Shown: piece by piece, positions 34,125 through 43,500 of the stretch | How the letters are laid out: each line of letters begins with the position of its first letter | How positions within the stretch are numbered: the first letter of the stretch is position 1 | Origin: an uncultured Pirellulaceae bacterium | GTDB taxonomy: Bacteria > Planctomycetota > Planctomycetia > Pirellulales > Pirellulaceae | NCBI GenBank assembly: GCA_938084685.1 | Contig: CALKGE010000009.1 | Location: forward strand, 1-64,000 | DNA: 64,000 bases | Direction: 5' to 3' | The notes under the pieces: model-generated | What the model was told of the DNA's origin: nothing | Databases searched by the model: none | The model's input: the letters and a program-made list of their open reading frames with translations, nothing else | Program-made: the position numbers and the translations under genes

Positions 34125-35321
34125 ATGAAAATCAACAAACCAAGTCATCGATGGCAACTGAAATTTGAAGGCGAGTGGCCGACGTCGGTCGCCTTTCTGG
34201 GGGATAGCCGCAAACTTGCGGCGGGCAACCGCGGCGGAGAGATTTTTGTGTGGAATCTGCCGGAAGAACCGCCGGCTCCCCAGCAGGATGAAAAGGACGA
34301 ACAGGAAAAGACACCGCCCGACCATCCACCCACACGGCAACTGACGGGGCACGACAACGGCATCAGCCGGCTTGTAGCGACGTCCGACGGCAAGACGTTG
34401 GTTTCGTCCAGTCTGGACCGCACCGTGCGGCTATGGGATGTGAATTCCGCCGCCACGGGGTCGACCGAAGTGGTGCTCGATGCCAAAGACCGGCAACGCC
34501 GTGCTCGCTACAAAGGTGAAGACGAAAAGAAGAAGATTTTGGAAGCTCCGGGCGTCAAAGTTGAAACCGTGGACTCTGCTGCGGAGCTGACAGGCCACCG
34601 CGGCTGGGTCGGCAGCCTGGGACTAAGCGGCGACCAGAAGCAATTGATTAGCGGTGATGTGACGTCGTTGGTGATCACGTGGGATCTGGCTGCGCGTAAG
34701 GAAAAATCGCGCTGGACTGGCCACCCGTGGAACTGGGCCGTTGCCACGGCGCTTTCGCCTGATGGAGCTACCGCACTGGTCAGCGAATACACGTACAAAC
34801 GCGACGACTTCGACATTCCCGCTGCCGGTTTGAAACTGTGGACAACGGTCGACGGCAAAGAAAAACTGGACCTGTTGAAATTGCAATTCCCGAACCTCGA
34901 TCCGAAAGCAACCAGCTACGGTTCGGCTCAGGCTTGGCGCAAGTTCGTCAAAGGCGGATTGATCGCCGCCGATTTTTCGCCGGACGGCAAGTTCATGGCG
35001 GTTGGCCAGGGCGGCGAAACTGATACCGGGAAAGTGCATCTGCTTGATGCTGCCAGCGGCGAGCTGCTGCGCACCGTGTCGGGCCATCGCTACGGCGTCT
35101 GCGATGTAAAATTCTCGGGCGACGGCCAATATATTTTGTCCAGCGGTCGCGACACTACGATCCGCATCTGCCAGGTTTCCGACGGCAAAGAAGTCGCAAC
35201 CTTGGGCAAAGAGCGGGGCGGCCAGTACAAGGACTGGATTCACGCCTTGGCCATTTCCCCCGACCAGAAAACTGTCGCCGGAGCCGACATCGCCGGCTTT
35301 GTACACGTCTGGCAACTGTAG
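34125..35321 (+). CDS. WD40-repeat protein
   Basis: About 398 residues starting at ATG 34125 (an in-frame GTG at 34116 would add three). At least six WD40 blades are visible: SVAFLGDSRKLAAGNRGGEI, LVATSDGKTLVSSSLDRTVR, SLGLSGDQKQLISGDVTSLV, ADFSPDGKFMAVGQGGE, VKFSGDGQYILSSGRDTTIR and LAISPDQKTVAGADIAGFVH. There is no clear signal peptide, so a cytoplasmic scaffold is expected. It follows DUF1501 by about 66 bp, and WD40 genes commonly complete such DUF1549-DUF1501 operons. Confidence 0.85.
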   Translation: MKINKPSHRWQLKFEGEWPTSVAFLGDSRKLAAGNRGGEIFVWNLPEEPPAPQQDEKDEQEKTPPDHPPTRQLTGHDNGISRLVATSDGKTLVSSSLDRTVRLWDVNSAATGSTEVVLDAKDRQRRARYKGEDEKKKILEAPGVKVETVDSAAELTGHRGWVGSLGLSGDQKQLISGDVTSLVITWDLAARKEKSRWTGHPWNWAVATALSPDGATALVSEYTYKRDDFDIPAAGLKLWTTVDGKEKLDLLKLQFPNLDPKATSYGSAQAWRKFVKGGLIAADFSPDGKFMAVGQGGETDTGKVHLLDAASGELLRTVSGHRYGVCDVKFSGDGQYILSSGRDTTIRICQVSDGKEVATLGKERGGQYKDWIHALAISPDQKTVAGADIAGFVHVWQL

Positions 35322-35418
35322 CCGCGCATCGCTTGCCGGCTCGTTCAGCAATCTACTCGAACGCTGTCAAAGAGACGGGCCTTGGTTGGATTGAGACAGG
35401 TAGTCCAACCTGGTCGAG

Positions 35419-35777
35419 TGGAGGCGGCGGGAATTGAACCCGCGTCCCGCAATATTTCCATGCAAGCTTCTACGCACATAGTTGAGCTTCTAAATTTAGC
35501 AAATCAGCACTCCACTCAACATGATTACTGATTCGCGATCTCGAAACTTGATTTAGATTACTGCGTGTCAAGCATGACAGTAATCGATCTGGATTTGCAA
35601 CGGGCAGTCAAAGCTCTCCAGCTAAACCTTTCAGCCCGGGTTGCCTTTACTTAGGCAGCCAATGCGAGATTATTCTCTGCAATTAAAGTTGTTCGGTCAG
35701 CTTTTTACGTGGCCAACTGACCAACCACGGTACGCCACTTACACTTCAGGCTATCCGGTCGATACCAATTCGCCCCC
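35419..35777 (-). ncRNA. ssrA: transfer-messenger RNA (tmRNA)
   Basis: The minus strand gives GGGGGCG at the 5' end (35777) and CGCCTCC-A at the 3' end (35419), which form the 7-bp acceptor stem with one G-U; CCA is not encoded. The T-arm CGGGTTCAATTCCCG is canonical. The tag frame, read from 35680, is GCA GAG AAT AAT CTC GCA TTG GCT GCC TAA, giving AENNLALAA, in line with planctomycete tags that end in ALAA. Size about 359 nt. tmRNA rescues stalled ribosomes and marks incomplete proteins for proteolysis. It overlaps nothing and lies just before uppP. Its 3' end is copied imperfectly near 25.0 kb. Confidence 0.95.
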
Positions 35778-35800
35778 GTGTAAATAAAACAACTGATTAC

Positions 35801-36649
35801 TCAGCCGCTAACTGTATATATCAACAATATACACCCTAACGGAATACACCAAATCGAAAACCAATGGAATTTTCCCCGTTCCAATAAAACCAATAACAAC
35901 CGTAACGAAATAATCCCCACCACCGCCGAAATAACCATACCCAAGATCATCAGACGCCAATTATCTGTAAAACCAACACCCAACAGATCCCGCAACGACA
36001 ACATCACTCCGCCAGAATCAAGAATCCCCCTGCAGATCGTCACAATCCCCGCTCCGCCAATCACCGGAATCGCCAACAAAAAGGAAAACCTCGCCGCCAA
36101 CTCAGACGATAACCCCGCTCGCCTCCCCGCCACAATCGTAAACCCGCTCCGACTCGCACCAGGTAATATCGCAATCGCCTGAGCAAACCCAATCACCAAC
36201 GCCGATCGCCAGCCGACTCTGGACACTTGGTCACAACCGGGCCCACCCTTGCCAACAGGCTCTCTAATAGACTGGCCCGCCTCGCGACCCAGCCAAAGAA
36301 CCGCCCCCGTCACCACCAACATCGCACCAGCAATCTCCCCCCGATGTAATGCCTCCTCCCAACCAAGCAGACCAACCAACAGGCCGATCGCACCTGCCGG
36401 AATCGTACCCACCACCAGCGGCCAGACGAGATGATGGTCAGTCGACAACAACGACCACAAGCGATCAAAGTAAACAATACAAATCGCCAACAACGTACCC
36501 ACATGCAGCGCAACGTTCAGCACCGCAAAGCCTTCACCCTCCAAGCCCCAGAATGTATGCAAGGCCACAAGATGCCCAGATGAACTGACAGGCAGAAATT
36601 CAGTTACCCCCTGAACAATTGCCAACAGGATAAGTTGCCAAACTTCCAT
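35801..36649 (-). CDS. uppP: undecaprenyl-diphosphatase
   Basis: A 282-residue polytopic membrane protein of the BacA/UppP family, which dephosphorylates undecaprenyl diphosphate to recycle the peptidoglycan lipid carrier and contributes to bacitracin resistance. Signature regions: LLAIVQGVTEFLPVSSSGHL (about 8-27), with the E and S residues of the first motif, and FAQAIAILPGASRSGFTIVA (about 154-173), the second motif with the catalytic arginine. Seven or eight hydrophobic helices. Length matches the family (about 270). It is transcribed with a small membrane protein gene just upstream. Confidence 0.95.
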   Translation of the reverse strand: MEVWQLILLAIVQGVTEFLPVSSSGHLVALHTFWGLEGEGFAVLNVALHVGTLLAICIVYFDRLWSLLSTDHHLVWPLVVGTIPAGAIGLLVGLLGWEEALHRGEIAGAMLVVTGAVLWLGREAGQSIREPVGKGGPGCDQVSRVGWRSALVIGFAQAIAILPGASRSGFTIVAGRRAGLSSELAARFSFLLAIPVIGGAGIVTICRGILDSGGVMLSLRDLLGVGFTDNWRLMILGMVISAVVGIISLRLLLVLLERGKFHWFSIWCIPLGCILLIYTVSG

Positions 36650-36667
36650 AAGCTACTTATCCATAGG

Positions 36668-37171
36668 CTATTTGTCACGCTTCCAACGCCGAGCATAACG
36701 GCCGGCAAAGAAACTCTGCGCAATCAACATGAACATGCAAACCAGACACCACATCGCCTGCTTCCCCGGCGGACTCTGCTCCAAATCCAACTGGAAATAA
36801 GAAATCACGTCGTTCGGGCCCTCAGACAAAATCAAAATCGCAAACATCCCGGCATACGTGGCAATAAAAAAGAGATTCCCCAGCGCCGCTGCCCACAAGG
36901 TTGACCAATCAATAAACACGACCATGTACGCCAGCAGACCTAACTGAATCACGCCAGACAACAACATGTAATAAACCCAGCGATTCAACTGCGACTCTTC
37001 CGTCGCTCGAAAGGCACCCCACACACTCTGCAGCGCAGGAATCGACTGCAAAAGAATCTCCGCCAGCATCGTCGCCGCCAGAATATAAACCACCTTACGA
37101 CGCGCTGCACCCCAGTTAGCATGCGCGAAACGTTGCGTTGTTGTAGATGTGCTTGTCGCCATATTCGTCAT
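36668..37171 (-). CDS. hypothetical four-helix membrane protein
   Basis: About 167 residues with four predicted transmembrane segments: VVYILAATMLAEILLQSIPA, WVYYMLLSGVIQLGLLAYMV, ALGNLFFIATYAGMFAILIL and MWCLVCMFMLIAQSFFAG, followed by a basic tail (RYARRWKRDK). I do not recognise a family. ATG 37171 has GGTGG just before it; ATG 37162 is an alternative. It lies 18 bp upstream of uppP on the same strand, so the two are probably co-transcribed, but a shared role is not evident. Confidence 0.65.
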   Translation of the reverse strand: MTNMATSTSTTTQRFAHANWGAARRKVVYILAATMLAEILLQSIPALQSVWGAFRATEESQLNRWVYYMLLSGVIQLGLLAYMVVFIDWSTLWAAALGNLFFIATYAGMFAILILSEGPNDVISYFQLDLEQSPPGKQAMWCLVCMFMLIAQSFFAGRYARRWKRDK

Positions 37172-37257
37172 GCCCACCAATATAACACACCAAGCATTTA
37201 CAAAGCGTTATCATAAAAGATGTGTCTTCATTCCCTTCATTTGAAAACCGTAGCACC

Positions 37258-38340
37258 ATGCACAGATTACTCGTCTCCCTATTCAGTCTCACCATCGCAC
37301 TGTCAGCAAATGCAGATGATGCCGTCCTCAAGCAGGTCACGTCAATCGGCACAAACGGCCTTAGCTCGGCCGAATTCATCTATCCGCTCGAGGGTCGCCA
37401 AACCCCTCAATGCCATGCCTCCACCATCGAAAGCACTCCGACCGGACTGGTTACAGCCTGGTTCGGCGGCACCCATGAAAAAAATCCTGATGTCGGCATC
37501 TGGGTCTCACGTAAAGTAGACGGCAAATGGACTCGGCCTGTCGAAGTGGTCAACGGAGTCCAGTCCGAAGAAGTCCGCTATCCCTGCTGGAATCCTGTTC
37601 TCTTCCAACCCTCCAAAGGTCCGTTGATCCTCTTCTACAAAGTTGGCCCCTCGCCTCGAACCTGGTGGGGTATGCAAATGACCTCCAAAGATGGCGGCAA
37701 AACCTGGACTGATCCTGTCAAACTTGGAAAAGACAAATCCATCGGACACCTGATTGGACCTGTCAAAAATCGTCCGATCGAACTCGAAGACGGCACGCTC
37801 CTCTGCCCTTCCAGCACGGAACATAACAACTGGCGCGTCCACTTTGAACGCTCAGCCGATGGTGGCAAAACCTGGGAAGTCATTGGCCCGATCCACGACG
37901 GCGAAAAATTCAATGCGATCCAGCCCAGTATTCTTCGCTACAAAGATGGTTCGATGCAGGTCCTCTGCCGCTCGCAGGAAAGCGTCCTGGTCGAAAGCTG
38001 GTCGACCGACGGAGGCAATTCCTGGAGCCAACCCGCCGCCACCTCCCTGCCCAACCCGAACGCCGGTACCGATGCCACCACGCTCAAAGATGGACGACAA
38101 ATCCTGATCTATAACCACACGGTCAGACGAGCTCCCTTCCCGGCCGGTAGGAATATGCTCAACGTCGCAATCTCGGACGACGGCAAATCCTGGAAACCTG
38201 TTCTCACACTGGAACGAGACAAAAGTGAGTACTCGTACCCGACCGTCATCCAGGACAAGTCAGGAACGATCCACGTCGTCTATACTTGGTGGCGGCAAAC
38301 GGTCAAACATGTCGAAATCGATCCGGCACAACTCAAGTAA
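37258..38340 (+). CDS. secreted sialidase/neuraminidase-like (BNR repeat) enzyme
   Basis: About 360 residues from ATG 37258, where the signal peptide MHRLLVSLFSLTIALSANA-D starts. The six-bladed propeller carries Asp-box repeats SKDGGKTW, SADGGKTW, STDGGNSW and SDDGKSW. Earlier pieces HASTIESTPTGLVTAWFGGT and RYPCWNPVLF match the COG4409-type predicted neuraminidase group. Conserved arginines and an acidic nucleophile region exist, but the substrate may be another glycan. It is the first of three same-strand genes for secreted hydrolases. Confidence 0.85.
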   Translation: MHRLLVSLFSLTIALSANADDAVLKQVTSIGTNGLSSAEFIYPLEGRQTPQCHASTIESTPTGLVTAWFGGTHEKNPDVGIWVSRKVDGKWTRPVEVVNGVQSEEVRYPCWNPVLFQPSKGPLILFYKVGPSPRTWWGMQMTSKDGGKTWTDPVKLGKDKSIGHLIGPVKNRPIELEDGTLLCPSSTEHNNWRVHFERSADGGKTWEVIGPIHDGEKFNAIQPSILRYKDGSMQVLCRSQESVLVESWSTDGGNSWSQPAATSLPNPNAGTDATTLKDGRQILIYNHTVRRAPFPAGRNMLNVAISDDGKSWKPVLTLERDKSEYSYPTVIQDKSGTIHVVYTWWRQTVKHVEIDPAQLK

Positions 38341-38376
38341 TCCCTGCAACACTCTACTCCGCTGTAAACCATCAAA

Positions 38377-39594
38377 ATGAAAAAGATTCTGAACATTACC
38401 CTGCTCCTGCTGCTCGCAACCACCTGCGCTCAGGCTGACACCTATCTGAGTGATGATGCTATCACGGCTGCCACGGACGAATTAGCTCGAGCGACCGAAG
38501 CAGGTGAAATTGAAGGAGGAATGCTGCTGGTGCATGTCCAGGGTAAGCAGGTCCTGCTCGCCATTGAGGGGCAACACGATTTCGAAGATAACCTGGAATT
38601 CAAACAGGACTCGCTGCTGCGCATCTACTCCATGACCAAACCGATCACCTCGGTCGTCGCCATGACGCTCTGGGAACAGGGAAAATTCAAGCTGGATGAT
38701 CCTGTCTCCAAGTACATTCCCTCCTTCGGTGATGTAAAGGTAGGAGTGGTAGCGAATGGTCAACTGACTCGTGTTCAACCGAAGCGAGAGATCACTGTCC
38801 GAGACCTGCTCTCTCACACCTCTGGCTACAGTTACAGCCCCGCGCCGGGAACTCCGTTTGGCAAAGAATACTATCAACGCGGCATGTTCTACACGCACAA
38901 CGGGATGTACCCGCCAAAGATGTCCATCCGCCAGGCAGCAGATCTACTGGCGCAGATACCGCTGCACCATCAACCAGGTGAAAAATGGACCTATGGACTG
39001 AGCGTTGATATCCTGGCCGCCCTGATTGAAATCTGGTCCGGTGACCCGCTGCAAAAATATATGAACCGGTCGCTCCTGAAGCCACTCGACATGCGGGACA
39101 CCTCGTTCGATATTCCTCGCAGCAAACTCGATCGCTTCGTCTCCTGCCTTACCTGGGAAGGAGATCGACAGGTGGTGATCGATAAATGGAACAGCAGTGG
39201 CTACTGTGATGGGTTTCAATTCCACGGCGGCGGAAGCGGCCTGGTCAGCACGATCGACGACTACGGTCAGTTCGCTCAGATGTTAGCCAATTGGGGCGAA
39301 CTGAGTGGGACTCGAATCCTGAAACAAACCACACTCGAAAAAATGTTCAAGAATCAGGTCCCTGAAGGAGGCGGTCGCTCGTTCGGTCTGGGGTTTGCCG
39401 TTGAATCCTCAAAATTCCCCGGAGCTGATAAACTGCTGGGTGAATTCGGTTGGGGTGGTTATGCCAATACCGAGTTTCGAGTCATCCCCGAAGCAGGTGT
39501 CAGCATGGTCTTCATGCGGCAAACCGTTCCGTCCAACCATCGTATGTCCAGAAAGCTGTTTACCATCCTGAAAAGTGGTATCACGATCGAATAA
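38377..39594 (+). CDS. exported serine hydrolase (beta-lactamase/class C-like)
   Basis: A 405-residue protein with signal peptide (about 1-20, AQA-D). The catalytic S-x-x-K is SMTK (S85, K88) within LLRIYSMTKPITSVVAM. The tyrosine of the Y-x-N-type motif is probably in KWTYGLSVDIL, and the HGGGSG motif stands for K/H-x-G. The context LLSHTSGYSY fits the esterase/beta-lactamase-domain group (Pfam beta-lactamase). Such secreted enzymes are mostly esterases or peptidases rather than resistance enzymes. It is 36 bp after the sialidase-like gene and likely co-transcribed. Confidence 0.88.
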   Translation: MKKILNITLLLLLATTCAQADTYLSDDAITAATDELARATEAGEIEGGMLLVHVQGKQVLLAIEGQHDFEDNLEFKQDSLLRIYSMTKPITSVVAMTLWEQGKFKLDDPVSKYIPSFGDVKVGVVANGQLTRVQPKREITVRDLLSHTSGYSYSPAPGTPFGKEYYQRGMFYTHNGMYPPKMSIRQAADLLAQIPLHHQPGEKWTYGLSVDILAALIEIWSGDPLQKYMNRSLLKPLDMRDTSFDIPRSKLDRFVSCLTWEGDRQVVIDKWNSSGYCDGFQFHGGGSGLVSTIDDYGQFAQMLANWGELSGTRILKQTTLEKMFKNQVPEGGGRSFGLGFAVESSKFPGADKLLGEFGWGGYANTEFRVIPEAGVSMVFMRQTVPSNHRMSRKLFTILKSGITIE

Positions 39595-39665
39595 TTAACC
39601 CAAACATGTTTGTTTCCCGTTAAGGGAACTGCACCACAAATCAAAAGTAAGTAAAGGTGTCGTCC

Positions 39666-41234
39666 ATGAGAATCACTATCTTCTCACTAGTCTGTCTATT
39701 CTCTTTATTCATGTGCCTCACTGCCGCACAGGCCGAGGTCTCTGTCTCCAATCTGTTTACTGATCATATGGTCGTCCAGCAGGGTAAGCCGGTTATCGTC
39801 TGGGGCGAAGAGACGCCCGGGAAGCCGGTCACGGTCACCATGGCAGGCGGTACCGCCACTGCGACCACAGGTGATGACGGACGTTGGACCGCCAAGCTAC
39901 CCGCCCTGAAGGCAAATTCGGGTCCTCATGAAATCACCATCCAAGGTAGCTCGACCATCAAAATCAGTGACGTCCTTGTAGGCGAAGTCTGGGTCTGTTC
40001 CGGGCAGTCCAACATGGCCTGGCCAGTAGCGGCTGCGAATGACCCTCAATTAGAGGCACTCGCCGCCCGTTTCCCTCGCATGCGAATTATTTCTGTTCCG
40101 CAGGTGGGAAGTCAGCAGGCCCTGGACAACTTTAACGGCCAGTGGGAACTGGTAACTCCAGAGACCGTCCTCCAGTTTTCAGCCGTGGGCTATTTCTTCG
40201 GACGCCAGCTCCACCAGACGCTGGACGTCCCTGTCGGTCTGATTGACAACGCCTGGGGAGGCTCGGCCTGTGAAGCCTGGATCCCGCGTGACGTCCTCCA
40301 GGAAAACGGCCACACAGAACTATTAGCTCACTGGGATAAACTGGCCGCCGATTATGACGCCGAAGCGGTCGAAGCCAAGTACCAGAAAGCATTGGCCAAC
40401 TGGAAAGAACGAGCCAAGGCAGCCAAAGCGGCTGGCAAACCAAATCCTCCTGCACCTCGTCGCCCCCGCAATCCGCTAGTGGGTCAGCATCGTCCCGCCA
40501 ATCTGTATCACGGAGTGCTCAATCCGATCATCGGTTATCCCATTCAGGGAGCCATCTGGTATCAAGGAGAATCGAACGCGTCGCGCGCGAAACAGTATCA
40601 GGAGCTCTTCCCGTTGATGATTGAAACCTGGCGTAAGGCGTGGGGACAGGGAGACTTCAGTTTCTACTGGGTCAGCCTGGCCGACTTCAAAGATGAAGTT
40701 TCCGAGCCATCCGACGCTGACTGGGCAGAACTGCGTGAAGCGCAGACCATGACCATGAGCAAGCTGCCCAATACAGGCGAGGCGATCATCACCGACCTGG
40801 GTGAAGCACATGACATTCACCCGCGTAATAAACAGGATGTCGCCAAACGACTCGCTCGCTGGGCGCTCGCTCAGAACTACGGTTACGACGCACTTGTCTA
40901 TCGCAGCCCCATTTATAAGTCTCACGAATTACGGGGCAACAGAATACTGATTACGTTTGACCATGTTGGCGGTGGATTGGATACTCACGACGTCCGCGAA
41001 GTCCTCGGCTTTACGATTGCCGGCAAAGATCAGAAATTCCATCCTGCCAAGGCACGCATTGTCGGTAGAGATCAGGTAGAGGTCTGGTCTGACGACGTGT
41101 TAGAACCTGGTGCCGTTCGTTATGCGTGGGCAAACAACCCGATTTGTAATTTGCAAAACAAGTCACACCTGCCAGCCACTCCCTTCCGTACCGATCGATT
41201 CAAAGGGATTACCGAAGGGGTTCTCGTTCGGTGA
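39666..41234 (+). CDS. secreted sialate O-acetylesterase-like protein
   Basis: About 522 residues from ATG 39666 (a GTG at 39657 is less likely), with signal peptide [20 protein letters not shown]. An N-terminal beta domain ([20 protein letters not shown]) is followed by the SGNH/GDSL catalytic core: the block [14 protein letters not shown] (S115), [27 protein letters not shown] and [20 protein letters not shown] with the catalytic D-x-x-H. These enzymes remove O-acetyl groups from sialic acids or hemicelluloses. With a sialidase-like neighbour, an acetylated glycan substrate is plausible. Confidence 0.9.
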   Translation: MRITIFSLVCLFSLFMCLTAAQAEVSVSNLFTDHMVVQQGKPVIVWGEETPGKPVTVTMAGGTATATTGDDGRWTAKLPALKANSGPHEITIQGSSTIKISDVLVGEVWVCSGQSNMAWPVAAANDPQLEALAARFPRMRIISVPQVGSQQALDNFNGQWELVTPETVLQFSAVGYFFGRQLHQTLDVPVGLIDNAWGGSACEAWIPRDVLQENGHTELLAHWDKLAADYDAEAVEAKYQKALANWKERAKAAKAAGKPNPPAPRRPRNPLVGQHRPANLYHGVLNPIIGYPIQGAIWYQGESNASRAKQYQELFPLMIETWRKAWGQGDFSFYWVSLADFKDEVSEPSDADWAELREAQTMTMSKLPNTGEAIITDLGEAHDIHPRNKQDVAKRLARWALAQNYGYDALVYRSPIYKSHELRGNRILITFDHVGGGLDTHDVREVLGFTIAGKDQKFHPAKARIVGRDQVEVWSDDVLEPGAVRYAWANNPICNLQNKSHLPATPFRTDRFKGITEGVLVR

Positions 41235-41253
41235 CAAAAGGTAGTATCAAGTC

Positions 41254-41955
41254 ATGACAGGCCGACCTAACGCTGAAAGTTCGACCGAAGCGTTCTATGA
41301 CGATCTGGCTGCGTCGTATAACGACATCATCTACCGCTGCGCACCTCGCTACGAGGAGATGCAGGATACGTTACTTGAGTACATCCCGGCTGATTTACAG
41401 CCCGAGTATATCCTCGACCTTGGTTGTGGCACTGGGAATCTGACTCTCAAAGTAATGGAGGCGTTTCCCCACGCCCAGGTGGTAGCACTCGACCTTTCGG
41501 CAGAAATTCTGGACGTGGCCCAGCGGCAATGCGGAGATGACCGTGTCAGTTATCTCCAGCAGGATTTTAATCAGCTCGATTTGCCCGATTCCAGAATCGA
41601 CCTGGTCGTTTCTTCGATTGCGATTCATCATATTGACGATCCAGCCAAGCAGCGTCTGTTTCGGGATGTCTTCGCCAGCTTGCGGCCGGGTGGCGTTTTT
41701 ACCTTTGTGGATCAGTTCCGAGGCGAGACGCCTGCGATCTACGATCAGCATATGAAAGTCTGGAAACGCTTTGCCGATTCCAAAGGAGTGCCACCCGAGG
41801 AATGGGAGATGTGGATGGAGCATCAGGAGCAGCATGACTACCACGCGACGGTCGGTGAACAGATGGAGTGGCTTGCCGAAGCCGGCTTTACCCAAGTCGA
41901 TTGCCTCTGGAAACATGTGCTCTGGACATTACTGACAGCACGTAAGGAGAGTTGA
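41254..41955 (+). CDS. class I SAM-dependent methyltransferase
   Basis: A 233-residue protein with the SAM-binding motif I ILDLGCGTGNLTLKV (about 48-62), motif II VVALDLSAEILDVAQ, motif IV DLVVSSIAIHHIDD and LRPGGVFTFVDQFRG. This is the UbiE-like small-molecule type; the substrate is unknown. It is the first gene of a compact plus-strand operon of six genes: next start overlaps its stop or follows it within bases. Whether it belongs functionally to the catabolic genes downstream is uncertain. Confidence 0.88.
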   Translation: MTGRPNAESSTEAFYDDLAASYNDIIYRCAPRYEEMQDTLLEYIPADLQPEYILDLGCGTGNLTLKVMEAFPHAQVVALDLSAEILDVAQRQCGDDRVSYLQQDFNQLDLPDSRIDLVVSSIAIHHIDDPAKQRLFRDVFASLRPGGVFTFVDQFRGETPAIYDQHMKVWKRFADSKGVPPEEWEMWMEHQEQHDYHATVGEQMEWLAEAGFTQVDCLWKHVLWTLLTARKES

Positions 41956-41960
41956 TTCAG

Positions 41961-42536
41961 ATGTACTCAGAATCGCACTTTCCCTGGTTCGCTCTGCTCA
42001 TTTTACTGGGACCCGTGATCCTCATTCCGGTGATCATCCAGACCGCTCAGCCGTTGTTTGATCACGAGGCGGCCCTGGAGGATATCGGGGTGGACGTAAA
42101 TGATGAGGACTCCGAAATATCGCCGCAGGAATTGGCCGCAGCAAATTCAAGCCGGATAAAACGTATCATTGGAATGTCGCTGGTGACGGTCCTCCTATTG
42201 TGGATTTTTCTGAGTATCAGAAAATATCAGATTGAAGCGAATGGGCTGGGTATTCGTTTTGGTTACCTTGGGATTTGGGGAAAGAGGGTTTCACGTCAGG
42301 ATATCGCTCGCGCTTATCCTACCGAATGTCGTTTCTCTGAATTCCTGGGACTTGGGATTCGCTTTGGATTTCGTTCCAAACGATGGGGATATGTTTGCTG
42401 GTTTGGCGATGGTGTTCACATCGAAAGGACCAATGGCAAAAAGTATGCGTTCTCCTGCCATGACCCAAAAGCCTGTATTGCTGCCTTAAACCTGTCGGAA
42501 GAACAAAAGACACCTACTGAGGAAGACGAAGTATGA
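41961..42536 (+). CDS. hypothetical membrane protein
   Basis: About 191 residues from ATG 41961, with AAGGAGAG upstream (inside the end of the methyltransferase gene). Two hydrophobic segments (FALLILLGPVILIPVIIQ near 10-30 and IGMSLVTVLLLWIFLSI near 70-90) flank an acidic loop; the C-terminal half (GIRFGYLGIWGKRVSRQDIA, HIERTNGKKYAFSCHDPKAC) resembles PH-like domains of YcxB/DUF type. No certain family. Its stop overlaps the start of the mannonate-dehydratase-like gene by 4 bp. Confidence 0.65.
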   Translation: MYSESHFPWFALLILLGPVILIPVIIQTAQPLFDHEAALEDIGVDVNDEDSEISPQELAAANSSRIKRIIGMSLVTVLLLWIFLSIRKYQIEANGLGIRFGYLGIWGKRVSRQDIARAYPTECRFSEFLGLGIRFGFRSKRWGYVCWFGDGVHIERTNGKKYAFSCHDPKACIAALNLSEEQKTPTEEDEV

Positions 42537-43489
42537 AATTAGCATCTGTCCTGACACCGCTATCCGAAGAGAATCTGGCTCTGGCTGCTCAAACCGGAGT
42601 GGAATGTGTCACGATCCGTTATCAGGGACCGACGTTGGAAGATTGGAAGCCGGCGGTCGAGCTGATCCGCAGTTATGGTATGGAGATCGCCGCGGTCGAA
42701 GACGCCATTGCGATGGAGAACATCATCCGTGGCGCGGAAGGTCGTGACGAGGAGATCGAAGGTATCATTTCGCTGCTTCACATCATGAAGGAACTGGACA
42801 TTCCGGTACTCTGTTACAACTTCATGGCAGGTACCGACTGGGTTCGTACCAAGACCGATGTGTTGGATCGAGCCGGAGCCAAGGTGACTCAGTTCAACCT
42901 GGATGAAATTGACGAAGCAGTTTCACTGGACGACGCATCCCGGTCACTGGCGCATGAATCGTTGGCTGCCGACTCCCTCTGGGAAAACCTGCAGTATTTC
43001 CTGGAGAAGGTGCTGCCAGTCGCTGAAGAACTGGAAATCGATCTGGCAATGCACCCGGATGATCCGCCATTGGAAGAGTTCATGGGGCGAGCCAGAATCA
43101 TGAACTGTGTCGATGGTTTTCGTCGGTTAGTCGAGCTGGTTCCCAGCCCACGCAACGGAATCTGTTTCTGTCAGGGATCGTTTGTAGAAATGGGAGCTCC
43201 GATTCCTGATACGATCTACGAACTGGGGCCTCACATTCGTTACGTCCATTTTCGTGATATTCGAGGTACGAAGGAGAACTTTACCGAGACGTTTCACGAT
43301 AACGGTCCAACCGACATGGCCGCCGCGGTCAAAGCGTATTACGACGTCGGATTCAATGGGCCGATCCGTCCCGATCATGTGCCTCAGCTTTTTGGAGAAG
43401 ATGACGGCGAGCCCGGTTACACTCAGCTAGGCCGCCTGTTTGCCTATGGATACATGCGTGGCCTCATGCACGCCGCTCAACAACAATGA
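42533..43489 (+). CDS. mannonate dehydratase (UxuA)-like protein
   Basis: A 318-residue TIM-barrel protein. Motifs of the UxuA family are present: YNFMAGTDWVRT (about 97-108), AMHPDDPP (about 177-184, metal ligands), GICFCQGSFVEMG (about 205-217), YVHFRDIRG (about 235-243) and RPDHVPQL. Mannonate dehydratases convert D-mannonate to 2-keto-3-deoxygluconate in hexuronate breakdown. It is shorter than the E. coli enzyme (394), so it may act on another sugar acid. It is the third gene in the operon and overlaps the RraA-like gene region. Confidence 0.85.
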   Translation: MKLASVLTPLSEENLALAAQTGVECVTIRYQGPTLEDWKPAVELIRSYGMEIAAVEDAIAMENIIRGAEGRDEEIEGIISLLHIMKELDIPVLCYNFMAGTDWVRTKTDVLDRAGAKVTQFNLDEIDEAVSLDDASRSLAHESLAADSLWENLQYFLEKVLPVAEELEIDLAMHPDDPPLEEFMGRARIMNCVDGFRRLVELVPSPRNGICFCQGSFVEMGAPIPDTIYELGPHIRYVHFRDIRGTKENFTETFHDNGPTDMAAAVKAYYDVGFNGPIRPDHVPQLFGEDDGEPGYTQLGRLFAYGYMRGLMHAAQQQ

Positions 43490-43500
43490 AGGAAAACCAA

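Noticed and set aside
38377..39594. Antibiotic-resistance beta-lactamase
   Set aside because: S-x-x-K and HGGGSG fit the broad serine-hydrolase/esterase group, and the context is glycan degradation.
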